Position numbers and translations under genes: made by a program
Shown here: positions 17,407 to 26,709 of the stretch, one piece after another
How positions within the stretch are numbered: position 1 is the stretch's first letter
How the letters are laid out: every line of letters starts with the position of its first letter
The notes under the pieces: model-generated
Database searches by the model: none
What the model saw: the letters and a program-made list of their open reading frames with translations, nothing else
What the model was told of the DNA's origin: nothing
Assembly (NCBI RefSeq): GCF_050389775.1
Contig: NZ_CP177144.1
Span: forward strand, 4,402,001-4,466,000
From: Marinibacterium sp050389775
GTDB lineage: Bacteria; Pseudomonadota; Alphaproteobacteria; Rhodobacterales; Rhodobacteraceae
Reading direction: 5' to 3'
DNA length: 64,000 nt

Positions 17407-19086
17407 TCAGTCGTCGCCCTTGAGCGCGGCGCCCAGGATGTCGCCCAGCGATGCACCCGAGTCGGACGAGCCATACTGTTCGACGGCTTCCTTCTCTTCG
17501 GCGATCTCGCGTGCCTTGATCGACAGGCCCAGGCGGCGGGTCTTGTTGTCGATGTTGGTGACGCGCACGTCGATGTGGTCACCGACCGAGAACCGCTCGG
17601 GGCGCTGCTCGGAACGGTCACGCGACAGGTCGGAGCGACGGATGAAGGACTTCATGCCCTCATAGGTCACTTCGATGCCGCCGTCCTCGATGGCCGTCAC
17701 TTCGACGGTCACGATCGAGCCACGCTTCACGGCGCCGGTTGCATCAGCGAACTTGTCGCCGCCAACGGCCTTGATCGAGAGCGAGATGCGTTCCTTGTCG
17801 ACATCCACTTCCGAGACAACCGCCTTGACGACGTCGCCCTTGCGGTAGTTCTGGATGGCGTCTTCGCCACGCTCGTCCCACGACAGATCGGACAGGTGAA
17901 CCATGCCGTCGATGTCGCCCGGCAGGCCGACGAACAGACCGAATTCGGTGATGTTCTTGACTTCGCCTTCGACTTCGGTGCCCTCGGGATGCGTTTCCGC
18001 AAAGACTTCCCACGGGTTGCGCATGGTCTGCTTCAGGCCCAGCGACACGCGGCGCTTGGCACCGTCGATCTCCAGGACCATGACGTCGACTTCCTGCGAG
18101 GTCGACACGATCTTGCCCGGATGGACGTTCTTCTTGGTCCAGGACATCTCGGAGACGTGGACCAGACCTTCGACACCCGGCTCCAGCTCGACGAATGCAC
18201 CGTAATCGGTGATGTTCGTGACGCGGCCCTTGTGGACGCTGGCCAGCGGGTACTTGACGGCCACCAGATCCCACGGATCTTCCTGCAGCTGCTTCATGCC
18301 CAGGGAGATACGGTGGGTTTCCTTGTTGATCTTGATGACCTGGACCTTGACGGTCTCGCCGATCGACAGGATCTCCGAGGGGTGGTTCACACGGCGCCAG
18401 GCCATGTCGGTGACGTGCAGCAGGCCGTCCACACCGCCCAGGTCGACGAATGCGCCGTACTCGGTGATGTTCTTGACCACGCCGTCAACCGTGTCGCCCT
18501 CTTTCAGGCGGCTGATGACCTCGGCGCGCTGCTCGGCACGCGATTCTTCCAGGATGGCGCGGCGCGACACGACGATGTTGCCCCGGCGGCGGTCCATTTT
18601 CAGGATCTGGAACGGCTGCTTGAGACCCATCAGCGGGCCGGCGTCACGCACGGGGCGAACATCCACTTGCGAACCGGGCAGGAAGGCCACGGCGCCGCCC
18701 AGGTCGACGGTAAAGCCACCCTTGACGCGGTTGAAGATCGCACCTTCGACGCGCTGGTCGTCGGCATAGGCTTTTTCCAGGCGGTCCCAGGCTTCCTCGC
18801 GGCGGGCCATCTCGCGCGAGATGACGGCTTCGCCACGGGCGTTCTCGGCGGCGCGAAGATAGACTTCGACTTCGTCGCCGACGCCGATTTCGGCGGCTTC
18901 ACCGGGGTTCGCGAATTCTTTCAGATCGACGCGGCCTTCCATCTTGTAGCCGACATCGATGATGGCCTGGCCCGCCTCGACGGCGATGACCTTGCCCTTG
19001 ACGACAGTGCCCTCATCGGGCGTGTCCATTTCGAAGCTTTCGTTCAGGAGGGCTTCGAATTCCTCCATGGATGCGCTTTGAGCCAT
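17407..19086 (-). CDS. rpsA: 30S ribosomal protein S1
   Basis: The 559-residue protein (E. coli 557) has six S1 OB-fold repeats. The canonical repeats with GAFVDLGGVDGLLHVTDMAW and GAFVELEPGVEGLVHVSEMSW stand at about residues 205-285 and 290-370, followed by GLFVGLPGDIDGMVHLSDLSW. The N-terminal MAQSASMEEFEALLNESFE is the ribosome-docking region. S1 unfolds mRNA on the 30S subunit. Upstream the usual cmk neighbour is kept, but an aldo/keto reductase gene lies between. Confidence 0.98.
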   Translation of the reverse strand: MAQSASMEEFEALLNESFEMDTPDEGTVVKGKVIAVEAGQAIIDVGYKMEGRVDLKEFANPGEAAEIGVGDEVEVYLRAAENARGEAVISREMARREEAWDRLEKAYADDQRVEGAIFNRVKGGFTVDLGGAVAFLPGSQVDVRPVRDAGPLMGLKQPFQILKMDRRRGNIVVSRRAILEESRAEQRAEVISRLKEGDTVDGVVKNITEYGAFVDLGGVDGLLHVTDMAWRRVNHPSEILSIGETVKVQVIKINKETHRISLGMKQLQEDPWDLVAVKYPLASVHKGRVTNITDYGAFVELEPGVEGLVHVSEMSWTKKNVHPGKIVSTSQEVDVMVLEIDGAKRRVSLGLKQTMRNPWEVFAETHPEGTEVEGEVKNITEFGLFVGLPGDIDGMVHLSDLSWDERGEDAIQNYRKGDVVKAVVSEVDVDKERISLSIKAVGGDKFADATGAVKRGSIVTVEVTAIEDGGIEVTYEGMKSFIRRSDLSRDRSEQRPERFSVGDHIDVRVTNIDNKTRRLGLSIKAREIAEEKEAVEQYGSSDSGASLGDILGAALKGDD

Positions 19087-19442
19087 ACGGGTCTCGGTTT
19101 CCTTTTAAGCGTTATACTGGCCGCGCGGTTGTCTCCGCCGGTCTATGGATTGGATGAAGATGCGCAAAACAAAGAGGGCCGGATGGTCCGACCCTGCTCG
19201 CCTCATGTCTTGCGGTGATTTCACCTTCTGGGCGCGCGTCGTAGATCGTTTGGGCCCGAAAGGCAAGGGGAAAGCGCCTGTTTGCCGGCCCCGCCCGCCC
19301 CGCGATGTCCCGTAGGATGGGTGATGTCACCCATCCTACCCCTGCCCGGCCGTCCGGGCGCCAGGTCAAACCGCACGACCCGAGACACCTGACCGATGCC
19401 CGATCCGCCCCTTCGCCGCCGAGCGCGCAGGCACAGCGGCCC
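19087..19442. other. Promoter region and hairpin upstream of rpsA
   Basis: The 356-base gap is AT-richer near 19100-19160, close to rpsA, where its promoter and AAGGAA ribosome-binding site must lie. A 28-base perfect hairpin at 19312-19339 is listed separately. No gene is seen. Confidence 0.5.
19312..19339. repeat. GTAGGATGGGTGA palindromic hairpin
   Basis: GTAGGATGGGTGA (19312-19324) faces its exact reverse complement (19327-19339) across two bases. It lies between the aldo/keto reductase stop and the rpsA leader. Similar GTAGG-type palindromes are dispersed in many proteobacterial genomes; a relative is at 47691-47714. Confidence 0.8.
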
Positions 19443-20441
19443 TCAGCAATAGCGCTCCGGGCCGATCCACTGGACATCCGAATAGCGATCGCCCCAGGCC
19501 CAGCCCACCGGCAGCACCTCTTCGATCCGGGCCAGGTCACCCTCGGACAGCGCCAGCTTTTCGCCGGCCACGCATTCGCGGAAATGCTCGACCGACCGGC
19601 TGCCCGGGATCGGGATCACGTGGTCGCCCTTGCTCAGCAGCCAGGCATTGGCCAGCGCCGCGGCCGAGGTGCCCATCTCGGCTGCCAACGCGCGGAAGCC
19701 TTCCAGGATGCGCAGGTTCTCGGTCAGGTTGGGCTCCATGAACCGCGGGTTGGACGCCAGGAAGGGAATATCCTTGAGCCGCTCGCGCGGGATCGGCGCG
19801 TCGGTCAGCAGCGACCGGCCGACCGGCGAAAAGGCCACCATGGCCACGCCCAGCTCGGCGCAGGTCTGCACCAGGCCCATGTCGGGCGCCCGGGTCGACA
19901 GCGAATATTCCGATTGCACGGCCGCCACCGGAAAGGCCTTCATCGCCCGGCGCAGGGTTGCCGGGGCGATTTCCGACAGGCCGATGGCCCGGGTCTTGCC
20001 CTTCTCGACCAGCCGGCCAAGATTGGCTGCGGTTTCCTCGGGCGTGAACCGCGGGTCGCGCCGGTGGGCGTAGAACAGGTCGACGCAGTCGACGCCCATC
20101 CGCTGCAACGACTTGTCCAACTCGGCCTCGAGATGTTCGGCCGAATTGTCAAAGGCCCGGTCACCGTTCTCGTCGGTCGTGATCGTCGCCTTGGTCGCGA
20201 TGACAAATTCGTCGCGCGCCCCCGGATTGGCCTTGAGATAGGTGCCGATGGCCGTTTCCGACTTGCCCATGCCATAGATGTTGGCCGTGTCCAGGTGGGT
20301 CACCCCCCAGTCGCGGCAGGCATCCATGATGCGGTGGCTCGCCGCCTCGTCCGTCGCCCCGTAGATGTCGGAAAACGACATCGCCCCGTAGCCGATTGCC
20401 CCGACCTCCGGTCCGTTCGCTCCAAGTCTGCGCTGTTCCAT
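19443..20441 (-). CDS. Aldo/keto reductase
   Basis: The 332-residue (alpha/beta)8 NADPH-dependent oxidoreductase is of the AKR13-like type. The catalytic tetrad is visible: Asp in HLDTANIYG, Tyr in the same motif (NIYGMGKSE), Lys in VIATKAT and His in FYAHRRDP. The cofactor-binding IPIPGSRSVEHF lies near the C-terminus. The start at 20441 is preceded by GAGAGGCGGCC on the minus strand. It lies 10 bases after cmk, so it is probably transcribed from the aroA-cmk promoter. Substrate unknown. Confidence 0.93.
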   Translation of the reverse strand: MEQRRLGANGPEVGAIGYGAMSFSDIYGATDEAASHRIMDACRDWGVTHLDTANIYGMGKSETAIGTYLKANPGARDEFVIATKATITTDENGDRAFDNSAEHLEAELDKSLQRMGVDCVDLFYAHRRDPRFTPEETAANLGRLVEKGKTRAIGLSEIAPATLRRAMKAFPVAAVQSEYSLSTRAPDMGLVQTCAELGVAMVAFSPVGRSLLTDAPIPRERLKDIPFLASNPRFMEPNLTENLRILEGFRALAAEMGTSAAALANAWLLSKGDHVIPIPGSRSVEHFRECVAGEKLALSEGDLARIEEVLPVGWAWGDRYSDVQWIGPERYC

Positions 20442-20450
20442 GGCCGCCTC

Positions 20451-21074
20451 TCACGCCTGGGGCAGCCGCGCCTCCACCGCCCGGGTGGCCGCCGCGACCG
20501 CGTCTTCGATACTCATTTCCGTGGTGTCGAGCGTCACCGCCCCCTCGGCCGCCCGCAGGGGCGCGTCCGAGCGGTTCATGTCGCGCTCGTCCCGGGCCTC
20601 GATATCAGCCAGGACCTCGGCATACGAGATCCCGTCGCCCCGTTCGGCCAGTTCCCGGTGCCGCCGCCGGGCCCGTGCCTCGGCAGAGGCAGTGACGTAG
20701 AGTTTCACCTCGGCCTGGGGACAGATCACCGTGCCGATGTCGCGCCCGTCCAGCACCGCGCCGCCCGCCCGGCGGGCAAAGGCGCGCTGGAAATCCTTCA
20801 GCGCGGCGCGCACGGCGGGCATGGCCGCGACCTTGCTGGCCGCCTGGCCGGCCTGCGAGCTGCGCAGGCCCGGGTCGTCCAGCACCCCGGCGGTCAGGCT
20901 TTCGGCCGCCTCGACCGCATCGCGGCCGGCATTCACCTGGGCGCCCACCGCGCGATAGAGCAGCCCGGTGTCCAAATAGGCAAACCCGAATTGCCGGGCC
21001 AGCGCCCGGGCGATGGTGCCCTTGCCCGAGGCCGCCGGGCCGTCGAGCGCAACGGTGAAGGGCCGGGTCGTCAT
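20451..21074 (-). CDS. cmk: Cytidylate kinase
   Basis: The 207-residue protein phosphorylates CMP/dCMP. The P-loop GPAASGKGT is at residues 12-20, followed by YLDTGLLYRAV, the VLDGRDIGTVICP substrate motif, and LYVTASAEARARRRHREL. The ATG overlaps the aroA stop by four bases (ATGA), showing translational coupling. cmk sitting between aroA and rpsA is a widely conserved order. Confidence 0.97.
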   Translation of the reverse strand: MTTRPFTVALDGPAASGKGTIARALARQFGFAYLDTGLLYRAVGAQVNAGRDAVEAAESLTAGVLDDPGLRSSQAGQAASKVAAMPAVRAALKDFQRAFARRAGGAVLDGRDIGTVICPQAEVKLYVTASAEARARRRHRELAERGDGISYAEVLADIEARDERDMNRSDAPLRAAEGAVTLDTTEMSIEDAVAAATRAVEARLPQA

Positions 21075-22444
21075 GCCGCGGCGTCTTCGGTGCGGCGCAG
21101 GTCGGCGCCCAGCCCGCCCATCAGCCCTTCGAAGATCGGGAAGGACGTGGCGATCGGCCCGCCGTCATCGACCGACACGGGCTGGTCGGCGGCCATGCCC
21201 AGGATCAGGAACGACATGGCGATCCGGTGATCCAGATGGCTGGCGCAGGTCACCCCGCCCGGCACGCCCCCGGCATTGCCCCGCCGGGGCGAGCCGGTGA
21301 CGTTCCACCAGTCGGGCCCGTCCTCGACCGGCACGCCGGCCGCGCGCAGACCGCTGGCCATGGCCTCGATCCGATCGCTTTCCTTGACCCGCAGTTCCTT
21401 GACGCCCTGCATGACGGTCACGCCCTCGGCAAAGGCCGCGACGACCGACAGGATGGGATATTCGTCGATCATGCTGGCCGCACGTTCGGGCGGCACGTTG
21501 ATGCCCTTCATGTCGGGCGAGTACTTCGCCCGCAGGTCGGCCACCGGCTCGCCGCCTTCCTCGCGCATGTTCTCGAAGGTCAGGTCGGCGCCCATGTCCT
21601 GCAGCGTGTAGAACAGCCCGGCCCGCGTCGGGTTCAGCCCGATCCCCGGCACCAGCACATCCGACCCCGGCACGATCAGCGCCGCGCAGACCGGAAAGGC
21701 CGCGCTGGACGGATCGCGGGGCACGGCGATGGTCTGGGGCTTCAGCTCGGGCTGGCCGGTCAGGGTGATGACCCGGCCCTCGTCGGTCTCTTCGGTGGTG
21801 ATCTCGGCCCCGAACCCTTCGAGCATGCGCTCGGTATGGTCGCGGGTGGCCTCCTTCTCGATGACCACGGTCTGGCCCGGGGCGTTCAGCCCGGCCAGCA
21901 GCACGGCCGACTTGACCTGGGCCGAGGGCATCGGCGTGGTATAGCGCACCGGCACCGGATCGGCCGCTCCGGTGATCGTCAGCGGCAGCCGCCCGCCCGA
22001 TCGGCCATGGGCCACGGCACCGAACAGGGCCAGCGGATCGGTGATCCGGGCCATCGGCCGCTTGTTCAGCGAGGCATCGCCGGTGAAGGTCGCGGAAATC
22101 GGCGAGGTGGCCATGGTGCCCATGATCAGCCGTACGCCGGTGCCCGAATTGCCGCAATCGATGACCTGGTCGGGCTCGGCAAAGCCGCCCACGCCCACAC
22201 CGCTGACGGTCCAGGCGCCGGGCCCGTGATGGGTGACCTGAGCGCCAAAGGCCTGCATGGCCTTGGCCGTGTCCAGCACGTCCTGGCCTTCGAGCAGGCC
22301 GGTGATCTTCGTCTCGCCCACGCTCATCGCGCCCAGGATCAGCGCCCGGTGCGAAATCGACTTGTCGCCGGGCACCTCGGCGGTGCCGGTCAGCGGGCCG
22401 CAGGGGAAGGAGGTCATCGGAATCGTGGGGCCATGGGCGGACAT
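21071..22444 (-). CDS. aroA: 3-phosphoshikimate 1-carboxyvinyltransferase (EPSP synthase)
   Basis: The 457-residue shikimate-pathway enzyme transfers enolpyruvate from PEP to shikimate-3-phosphate. Motifs: GDKSISHRALI (residues ~24-34), GNSGTGVRLIMG, the LKPQTIAVPRDPSSAAFP segment, LRVKESDRIEAM, and the C-terminal DHRIAMSFLI. The inserted residues and motif forms look like the longer class II enzymes found in alphaproteobacteria, which are often glyphosate-insensitive; the class is an inference. GAGGAG lies 6 nt upstream of the ATG at 22444. Confidence 0.96.
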   Translation of the reverse strand: MSAHGPTIPMTSFPCGPLTGTAEVPGDKSISHRALILGAMSVGETKITGLLEGQDVLDTAKAMQAFGAQVTHHGPGAWTVSGVGVGGFAEPDQVIDCGNSGTGVRLIMGTMATSPISATFTGDASLNKRPMARITDPLALFGAVAHGRSGGRLPLTITGAADPVPVRYTTPMPSAQVKSAVLLAGLNAPGQTVVIEKEATRDHTERMLEGFGAEITTEETDEGRVITLTGQPELKPQTIAVPRDPSSAAFPVCAALIVPGSDVLVPGIGLNPTRAGLFYTLQDMGADLTFENMREEGGEPVADLRAKYSPDMKGINVPPERAASMIDEYPILSVVAAFAEGVTVMQGVKELRVKESDRIEAMASGLRAAGVPVEDGPDWWNVTGSPRRGNAGGVPGGVTCASHLDHRIAMSFLILGMAADQPVSVDDGGPIATSFPIFEGLMGGLGADLRRTEDAAA

Positions 22445-22609
22445 GCGGAACTCCTCATCTGGTGCAGTCTGAAGCTGTCTGACCGGGTCTGACGTGCCGT
22501 CCCGCGTTTAACCGCAACCGGCCGTGAGCGTCCAGCCGGAAAGCCCGCGCCGACCGGGCGGGCCATGCCCGGCACGGGCCGGCACGGGCCGGGCGCCCCC
22601 GCGCCAGGC

Positions 22610-23311
22610 TCAGCCCTGGCGGCGGAAAGTCAGGTAATGCGGCACCCGGCCCTCGCGCAGGGCCTTTTGCTCGTAGCGCGTCGAGATCCAGTCGTCCCAG
22701 GGCGCGCGCCAGTCGGCCGGCCGCTCGGCCAGCCAGTCAAACCCGGCCTTCGGCACTTCTTCGAGCGTCTGGCGGACGTAATCGGGAATATCGGTGGCCA
22801 CGCGAAAGATCGCCCCGGGCTTCATCACCCGGGCCAGCGGTTCCAGGTGCTCGGGCGTGACGAACCGGCGCCGGTGGTGGCGCTTCTTGGGCCAGGGATC
22901 GGGATAGAGCAGGAAGGCCCGCGACACCGAGGCCGCGGGCAGCACGTCCATCAGGTCGCGCGCATCGCCGGGATGCACGGCCAGGTTCTCGACCCCGGCC
23001 TTGCGGATCTTGCCCAGCAGCATGGCCACGCCGTTGATGTAGGGTTCCGCCCCGATGATGCCCACGTCCGGGTTGGACGCGGCCTGGTGCACCAGGTGTT
23101 CGCCGCCGCCAAAGCCGACTTCCAGCCAGACCGGGCGCCCGCCGAACAGCCCGTCCAGGTCGAGCGGATGGCGGTCGGGATTGGCCTCCCAGTCGACGGC
23201 GCCCGGCGACAGGGCGGCCAGGTCTTCGTCGAGATAGGTCTTCTGGCTCTTCTTCAGGGCCTTGCCCTTGAGGCGGCCGTAGAAATTGCGATGCGGGCGG
23301 TCAGGTGTCAT
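22610..23311 (-). CDS. trmB: tRNA (guanine-N7)-methyltransferase
   Basis: The product is 233 residues (E. coli 239). It methylates G46 in the tRNA variable loop. It shows VWLEVGFGGGEHL (SAM motif I), IGAEPYINGVAMLL, and the diagnostic LYPDPWPKKRHHRRRF followed by FRVATDIPDYV. The start is taken as ATG 23311; an upstream TTG at 23347 would add 12 Pro/Arg-rich residues without a better ribosome-binding site. It is divergent from cls, with about 90 bases between. Confidence 0.96.
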   Translation of the reverse strand: MTPDRPHRNFYGRLKGKALKKSQKTYLDEDLAALSPGAVDWEANPDRHPLDLDGLFGGRPVWLEVGFGGGEHLVHQAASNPDVGIIGAEPYINGVAMLLGKIRKAGVENLAVHPGDARDLMDVLPAASVSRAFLLYPDPWPKKRHHRRRFVTPEHLEPLARVMKPGAIFRVATDIPDYVRQTLEEVPKAGFDWLAERPADWRAPWDDWISTRYEQKALREGRVPHYLTFRRQG

Positions 23312-23400
23312 GCCCGGGCGTTTATCGCGCGCAGGCTGCGGGGGCAACGAGACAAAGGCCCCTGCTTCGTGTTTGATGGCGCAAATTGACGGAGCACCCC

Positions 23401-24816
23401 ATGATCCTTGCCATTGTCCTGCCTCTCCTGACGCTTGCCGTGCTGCTGGCCTCGCTCTGGTCCGCGTGGAAGGCCGTGCGCACCGCGCGCACGCCGCAGG
23501 GGGCGGTGGGCTGGGTCGTGTTCCTGCTGACCGCGCCCTACATTGCGCTGGTCGCCTACCTGTTCCTCGGCCATCACCGCTATCGCCATTACCTGGTCTC
23601 GCGGCGCGAAAGCGGCCGGGTGATCGAGGCCGCCGGCGATTTCGCCGTGCGCTTCGCCCCAGGCCATGCGCCCGACGGGCTGAACCCCCGGCCCTTCGAA
23701 AAGCTGGCCGCCATGGGCGCCACGCGCGGCAACGACATGCAGCTGCTGATCGACGGCGATGCCACGTTCGAAGCGCTCTTTGCCGCGATTGACGGGGCCC
23801 AGCGGTACATCCTGGCCCAGTTCTTCATCATCCACGACGACGAGATCGGCCGGGCCTTTGCCGACCGCCTGATCCAGGCCGCCGACCGGGGCGTGACCGT
23901 GCGGCTGATCTTCGATCCCATCGGCTCGCGCACCCTGCCCGTCGACTACCTGCGCCGGCTGCGCGATGCCGGGGTCAAGGTGCCCGGCAAGCGCAAGCTC
24001 AGCCGGCGGGCCGGGCGGTTGCAGATGAATTACCGCAACCACCGCAAGACGCTGATCGTCGACGGCCGGCAGGGCTTTACCGGCGGGCTGAACGTCGGCG
24101 ACGAATATCTCGGCCGCGATCCCAAGTTCGGCCATTGGCGCGATACCTTCGTGCGCCTGACCGGCCCCATCGTGTCGCAGCTGCAGCTGGTCTTTGCCGA
24201 GGATTGGCACTGGGGCACCGGCGAGACGCTGATTTCGCCGCTGCACTGGGAGCCGGAGCCGGCCGAGGCCGACATGACCGGGCTGATCCTGCCCGCCGGG
24301 CCGGCCGACGACATGGAAACCGGCACGCTGTTCTTCCTGTCGGCCATCGTCGCGGCGAAACACCGGCTGTGGGTGGCCTCGCCCTATTTCGTGCCCGACA
24401 CCGACATCCTGAGCGCGCTGAAACAGGCCGCGCTGCGTGGCGTCGACGTGCGCATCCTTGTGCCGGACGCAATCGACCATACGTTACCCTGGCTGGCGGC
24501 CTTCGCGGCTTTTGACGAATGCCGCGCGGCAGGGGTGGAAATCTGGCGCTACGGCGACGGGTTCCTGCATGAAAAGGTCGTGCTGGTCGATGACAGCATG
24601 GCCGCCGTAGGATCGATGAACATGGACAACCGCTCGTTCCGGCTGAATTTCGAAACCATGGCCGTGCTGTTCGACAGCCGGGCCGCCCGGGACGTGGCCG
24701 CGATGCTCGAAGCCGATTTCGCCCAGGCCTGGAAGCTGGACCGCCCGCTGTCCCGGCAAAAGCTGGGCATCCGGCTGGGCGCGCCCTTTGCCCGGCTCTT
24801 CGCACCGCTGCTGTGA
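23401..24816 (+). CDS. cls: Cardiolipin synthase
   Basis: The 471-residue phospholipase-D superfamily membrane enzyme has two N-terminal membrane helices (about residues 1-20 and 35-57). Two HKD motifs follow: NHRKTLIVDG near residue 214 and LHEKVVLVDD near residue 390, each followed by a G-F/S-x-N strand. It joins phosphatidylglycerol units into cardiolipin. ATG 23401 has ACGGAG 6 nt upstream. The stop overlaps the next gene, implying coupling. Confidence 0.95.
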   Translation: MILAIVLPLLTLAVLLASLWSAWKAVRTARTPQGAVGWVVFLLTAPYIALVAYLFLGHHRYRHYLVSRRESGRVIEAAGDFAVRFAPGHAPDGLNPRPFEKLAAMGATRGNDMQLLIDGDATFEALFAAIDGAQRYILAQFFIIHDDEIGRAFADRLIQAADRGVTVRLIFDPIGSRTLPVDYLRRLRDAGVKVPGKRKLSRRAGRLQMNYRNHRKTLIVDGRQGFTGGLNVGDEYLGRDPKFGHWRDTFVRLTGPIVSQLQLVFAEDWHWGTGETLISPLHWEPEPAEADMTGLILPAGPADDMETGTLFFLSAIVAAKHRLWVASPYFVPDTDILSALKQAALRGVDVRILVPDAIDHTLPWLAAFAAFDECRAAGVEIWRYGDGFLHEKVVLVDDSMAAVGSMNMDNRSFRLNFETMAVLFDSRAARDVAAMLEADFAQAWKLDRPLSRQKLGIRLGAPFARLFAPLL

Positions 24817-25553
24817 CGCCGATGCGAGTGGCAAGCTACAATATCCGCAAGGCGCGCGGGATGGATCAGAAACGCTCGCCCGAGCGCATTCTCGAAGTGG
24901 TCTCGCGGCTGGGCGCCGACGTGGTCGTGCTGCAGGAGGCCGATCTGCGGCTGGGCCCCCGGCCCACCGCCCTGCCCCGCGACCTGATCGAGCGCGAGAC
25001 CGATTATCACGTCGCGCCGCTGGCCGAGAACGATGTCAGCCTGGGCTGGCACGGCAATGCCATGCTGGTGCGCAAGGGCTACGAGCTGGGCGAGATCGGG
25101 CGCTATGACCTGCCCGGGCTGGAACCGCGCGGGGCGGTCTCGGCGCTGATGACCGGCGGTGGCGAGCCGCTGCGCATCGTCGGCGTGCACCTGGGCCTGC
25201 TGCGGCCCTCGCGGCGGCTGCAGCTGGAGATGATCCGCGACGTGCTGGACGACGACCACACCCATCGCACCGTCATCGCCGGCGATTTCAACGAATGGTC
25301 GGCCCGTCACGCCCATGGCCCGCTGGAACCGTCGTTCCACATGGTGCCCGAGCAGCGCAGCTTTCCGGCGACCTACCCGGTGGCCGCGCTGGACCGCATC
25401 GCCCATGGCCCCGGGCTGGGGCTGGTCGACAGCGGAGTCGAAAACGGCCCGGAAAGCCGGGCCGCTTCGGATCACCTGCCGATCTGGGCGGAATTCGAGG
25501 CGCGGCCGGACGAGTCCCACCGCGCCACGGCGCCGCTCAGACGGCCTTCTTGA
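24813..25553 (+). CDS. Endonuclease/exonuclease/phosphatase family protein
   Basis: The 246-residue protein carries the EEP fold: VASYNIRKARG (Asn), VVLQEADLR (metal Glu), GVHLGLLRPSRRLQ, IAGDFNEWS (Asp/Asn) and ASDHLPIWAEF (catalytic Asp-His). It is a Mg2+-dependent nuclease or phosphodiesterase. Pairing with cls is common and hints at lipid-head-group hydrolysis, but this is inferred. The GTG start overlaps the cls stop (GTGA); ATG 24822 is an alternative. Its 3' end overlaps the convergent metK by 17 bases. Confidence 0.88.
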   Translation: MTPMRVASYNIRKARGMDQKRSPERILEVVSRLGADVVVLQEADLRLGPRPTALPRDLIERETDYHVAPLAENDVSLGWHGNAMLVRKGYELGEIGRYDLPGLEPRGAVSALMTGGGEPLRIVGVHLGLLRPSRRLQLEMIRDVLDDDHTHRTVIAGDFNEWSARHAHGPLEPSFHMVPEQRSFPATYPVAALDRIAHGPGLGLVDSGVENGPESRAASDHLPIWAEFEARPDESHRATAPLRRPS

Positions 25554-26703
25554 GCGCCTCGACCAGGTCGGTGCGCTCCCACGAGAACCCGCCGTCGGCC
25601 TCGGGCTCGCGCCCGAAATGGCCATAGGCCGAGGTCCGCGCGTAGATCGGCTTGTTCAGGTCCAGGTGGGTGCGGATGCCGCGCGGGGTCAGGTCCATGA
25701 CCTGGGCCGCGGCCTTTTCGATGACCTCTTCCGGAACCTTGCCGGTGCCGTAGGTGTCGACATAGACCGACAGCGGCTTGGCCACGCCGATGGCATAGGA
25801 CAGCTGCAGCGTCGCCTTGTCGGCCAGGCCCGCGGCCACGATGTTCTTGGCCAGGTAGCGTGCGGCATAGGCCGCCGAGCGGTCCACCTTGGTCGGATCC
25901 TTGCCCGAGAACGCACCGCCGCCATGGGGCGCCGCGCCGCCGTAGGTGTCGACGATGATCTTGCGGCCCGTCAGGCCCGCGTCACCATCCGGCCCGCCGA
26001 TCACGAAGGTGCCCGTCGGGTTGACCCACCATTCGGTCTCCTCGGTGATCCAGCCCGCGGGCAGGACCTCGCGGATATAGGGTTCGACGATGGCCCGGAT
26101 GTCGTCGCTGGTCTGGTCTTCGCTCTCGTGCTGGGTCGACAGCACGATCGACGACACGCCCACCGGCTTGCCGTCTTCATAGACCACCGACAGCTGGCTC
26201 TTGGCGTCAGGCTTCAGCGTCGGCTCGGCGCCGGATTTGCGCGCTTCGGCCAGGCGGCGCAGGATGGCATGCGAATACTGGATCGGCGCGGGCATCAGCT
26301 CGGGCGTCTCGTTGGTCGCGAAACCGAACATGATGCCCTGGTCGCCGGCCCCGTCCTTGTCGACGCCCTGGGCGATATGGGCCGATTGCTCGTGCAGGAA
26401 GTTCAGCACGTGGCAGGTGTTCCAGTGGAAATGTTCCTGCTCGTAGCCGATGTCCTTGATGCAGTCGCGGGCGATCTCGGGGATGCGCCCCATGTAGTTC
26501 TTCAGCTTTTCCTGGTCGGACAGGCCGACCTCGCCGCCGATCACGACCATGCCCGATGTGGCAAAGGTTTCGCAGGCGACGCGGGCATTGGCCTCTTCCG
26601 TGAGGAAGGCATCGAGGATGGCGTCGGAAATCCGGTCGCAAACCTTGTCCGGGTGACCCTCGGACACGGATTCCGAGGTGAAGGTGTAGTTATCGCGGGT
26701 CAT
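25537..26703 (-). CDS. metK: S-adenosylmethionine synthetase
   Basis: The 388-residue enzyme makes SAM from ATP and methionine. Motifs: FTSESVSEGHPDKVCD, GAGDQGIMFGFA (ATP), GGGAFSGKDPTKVDRSAAY (P-loop-like) and the C-terminal GREPEADGGFSWE. The ATG at 26703 is fixed by the GGAG site at 26712-26715, which belongs to a SAM/SAH riboswitch directly upstream. Expression is therefore expected to fall when SAM (or SAH) is plentiful, by hiding the ribosome-binding site. It lies 88 bases after lnt on the same strand. Confidence 0.98.
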   Translation of the reverse strand: MTRDNYTFTSESVSEGHPDKVCDRISDAILDAFLTEEANARVACETFATSGMVVIGGEVGLSDQEKLKNYMGRIPEIARDCIKDIGYEQEHFHWNTCHVLNFLHEQSAHIAQGVDKDGAGDQGIMFGFATNETPELMPAPIQYSHAILRRLAEARKSGAEPTLKPDAKSQLSVVYEDGKPVGVSSIVLSTQHESEDQTSDDIRAIVEPYIREVLPAGWITEETEWWVNPTGTFVIGGPDGDAGLTGRKIIVDTYGGAAPHGGGAFSGKDPTKVDRSAAYAARYLAKNIVAAGLADKATLQLSYAIGVAKPLSVYVDTYGTGKVPEEVIEKAAAQVMDLTPRGIRTHLDLNKPIYARTSAYGHFGREPEADGGFSWERTDLVEALKKAV

Positions 26704-26709
26704 GGGAGG

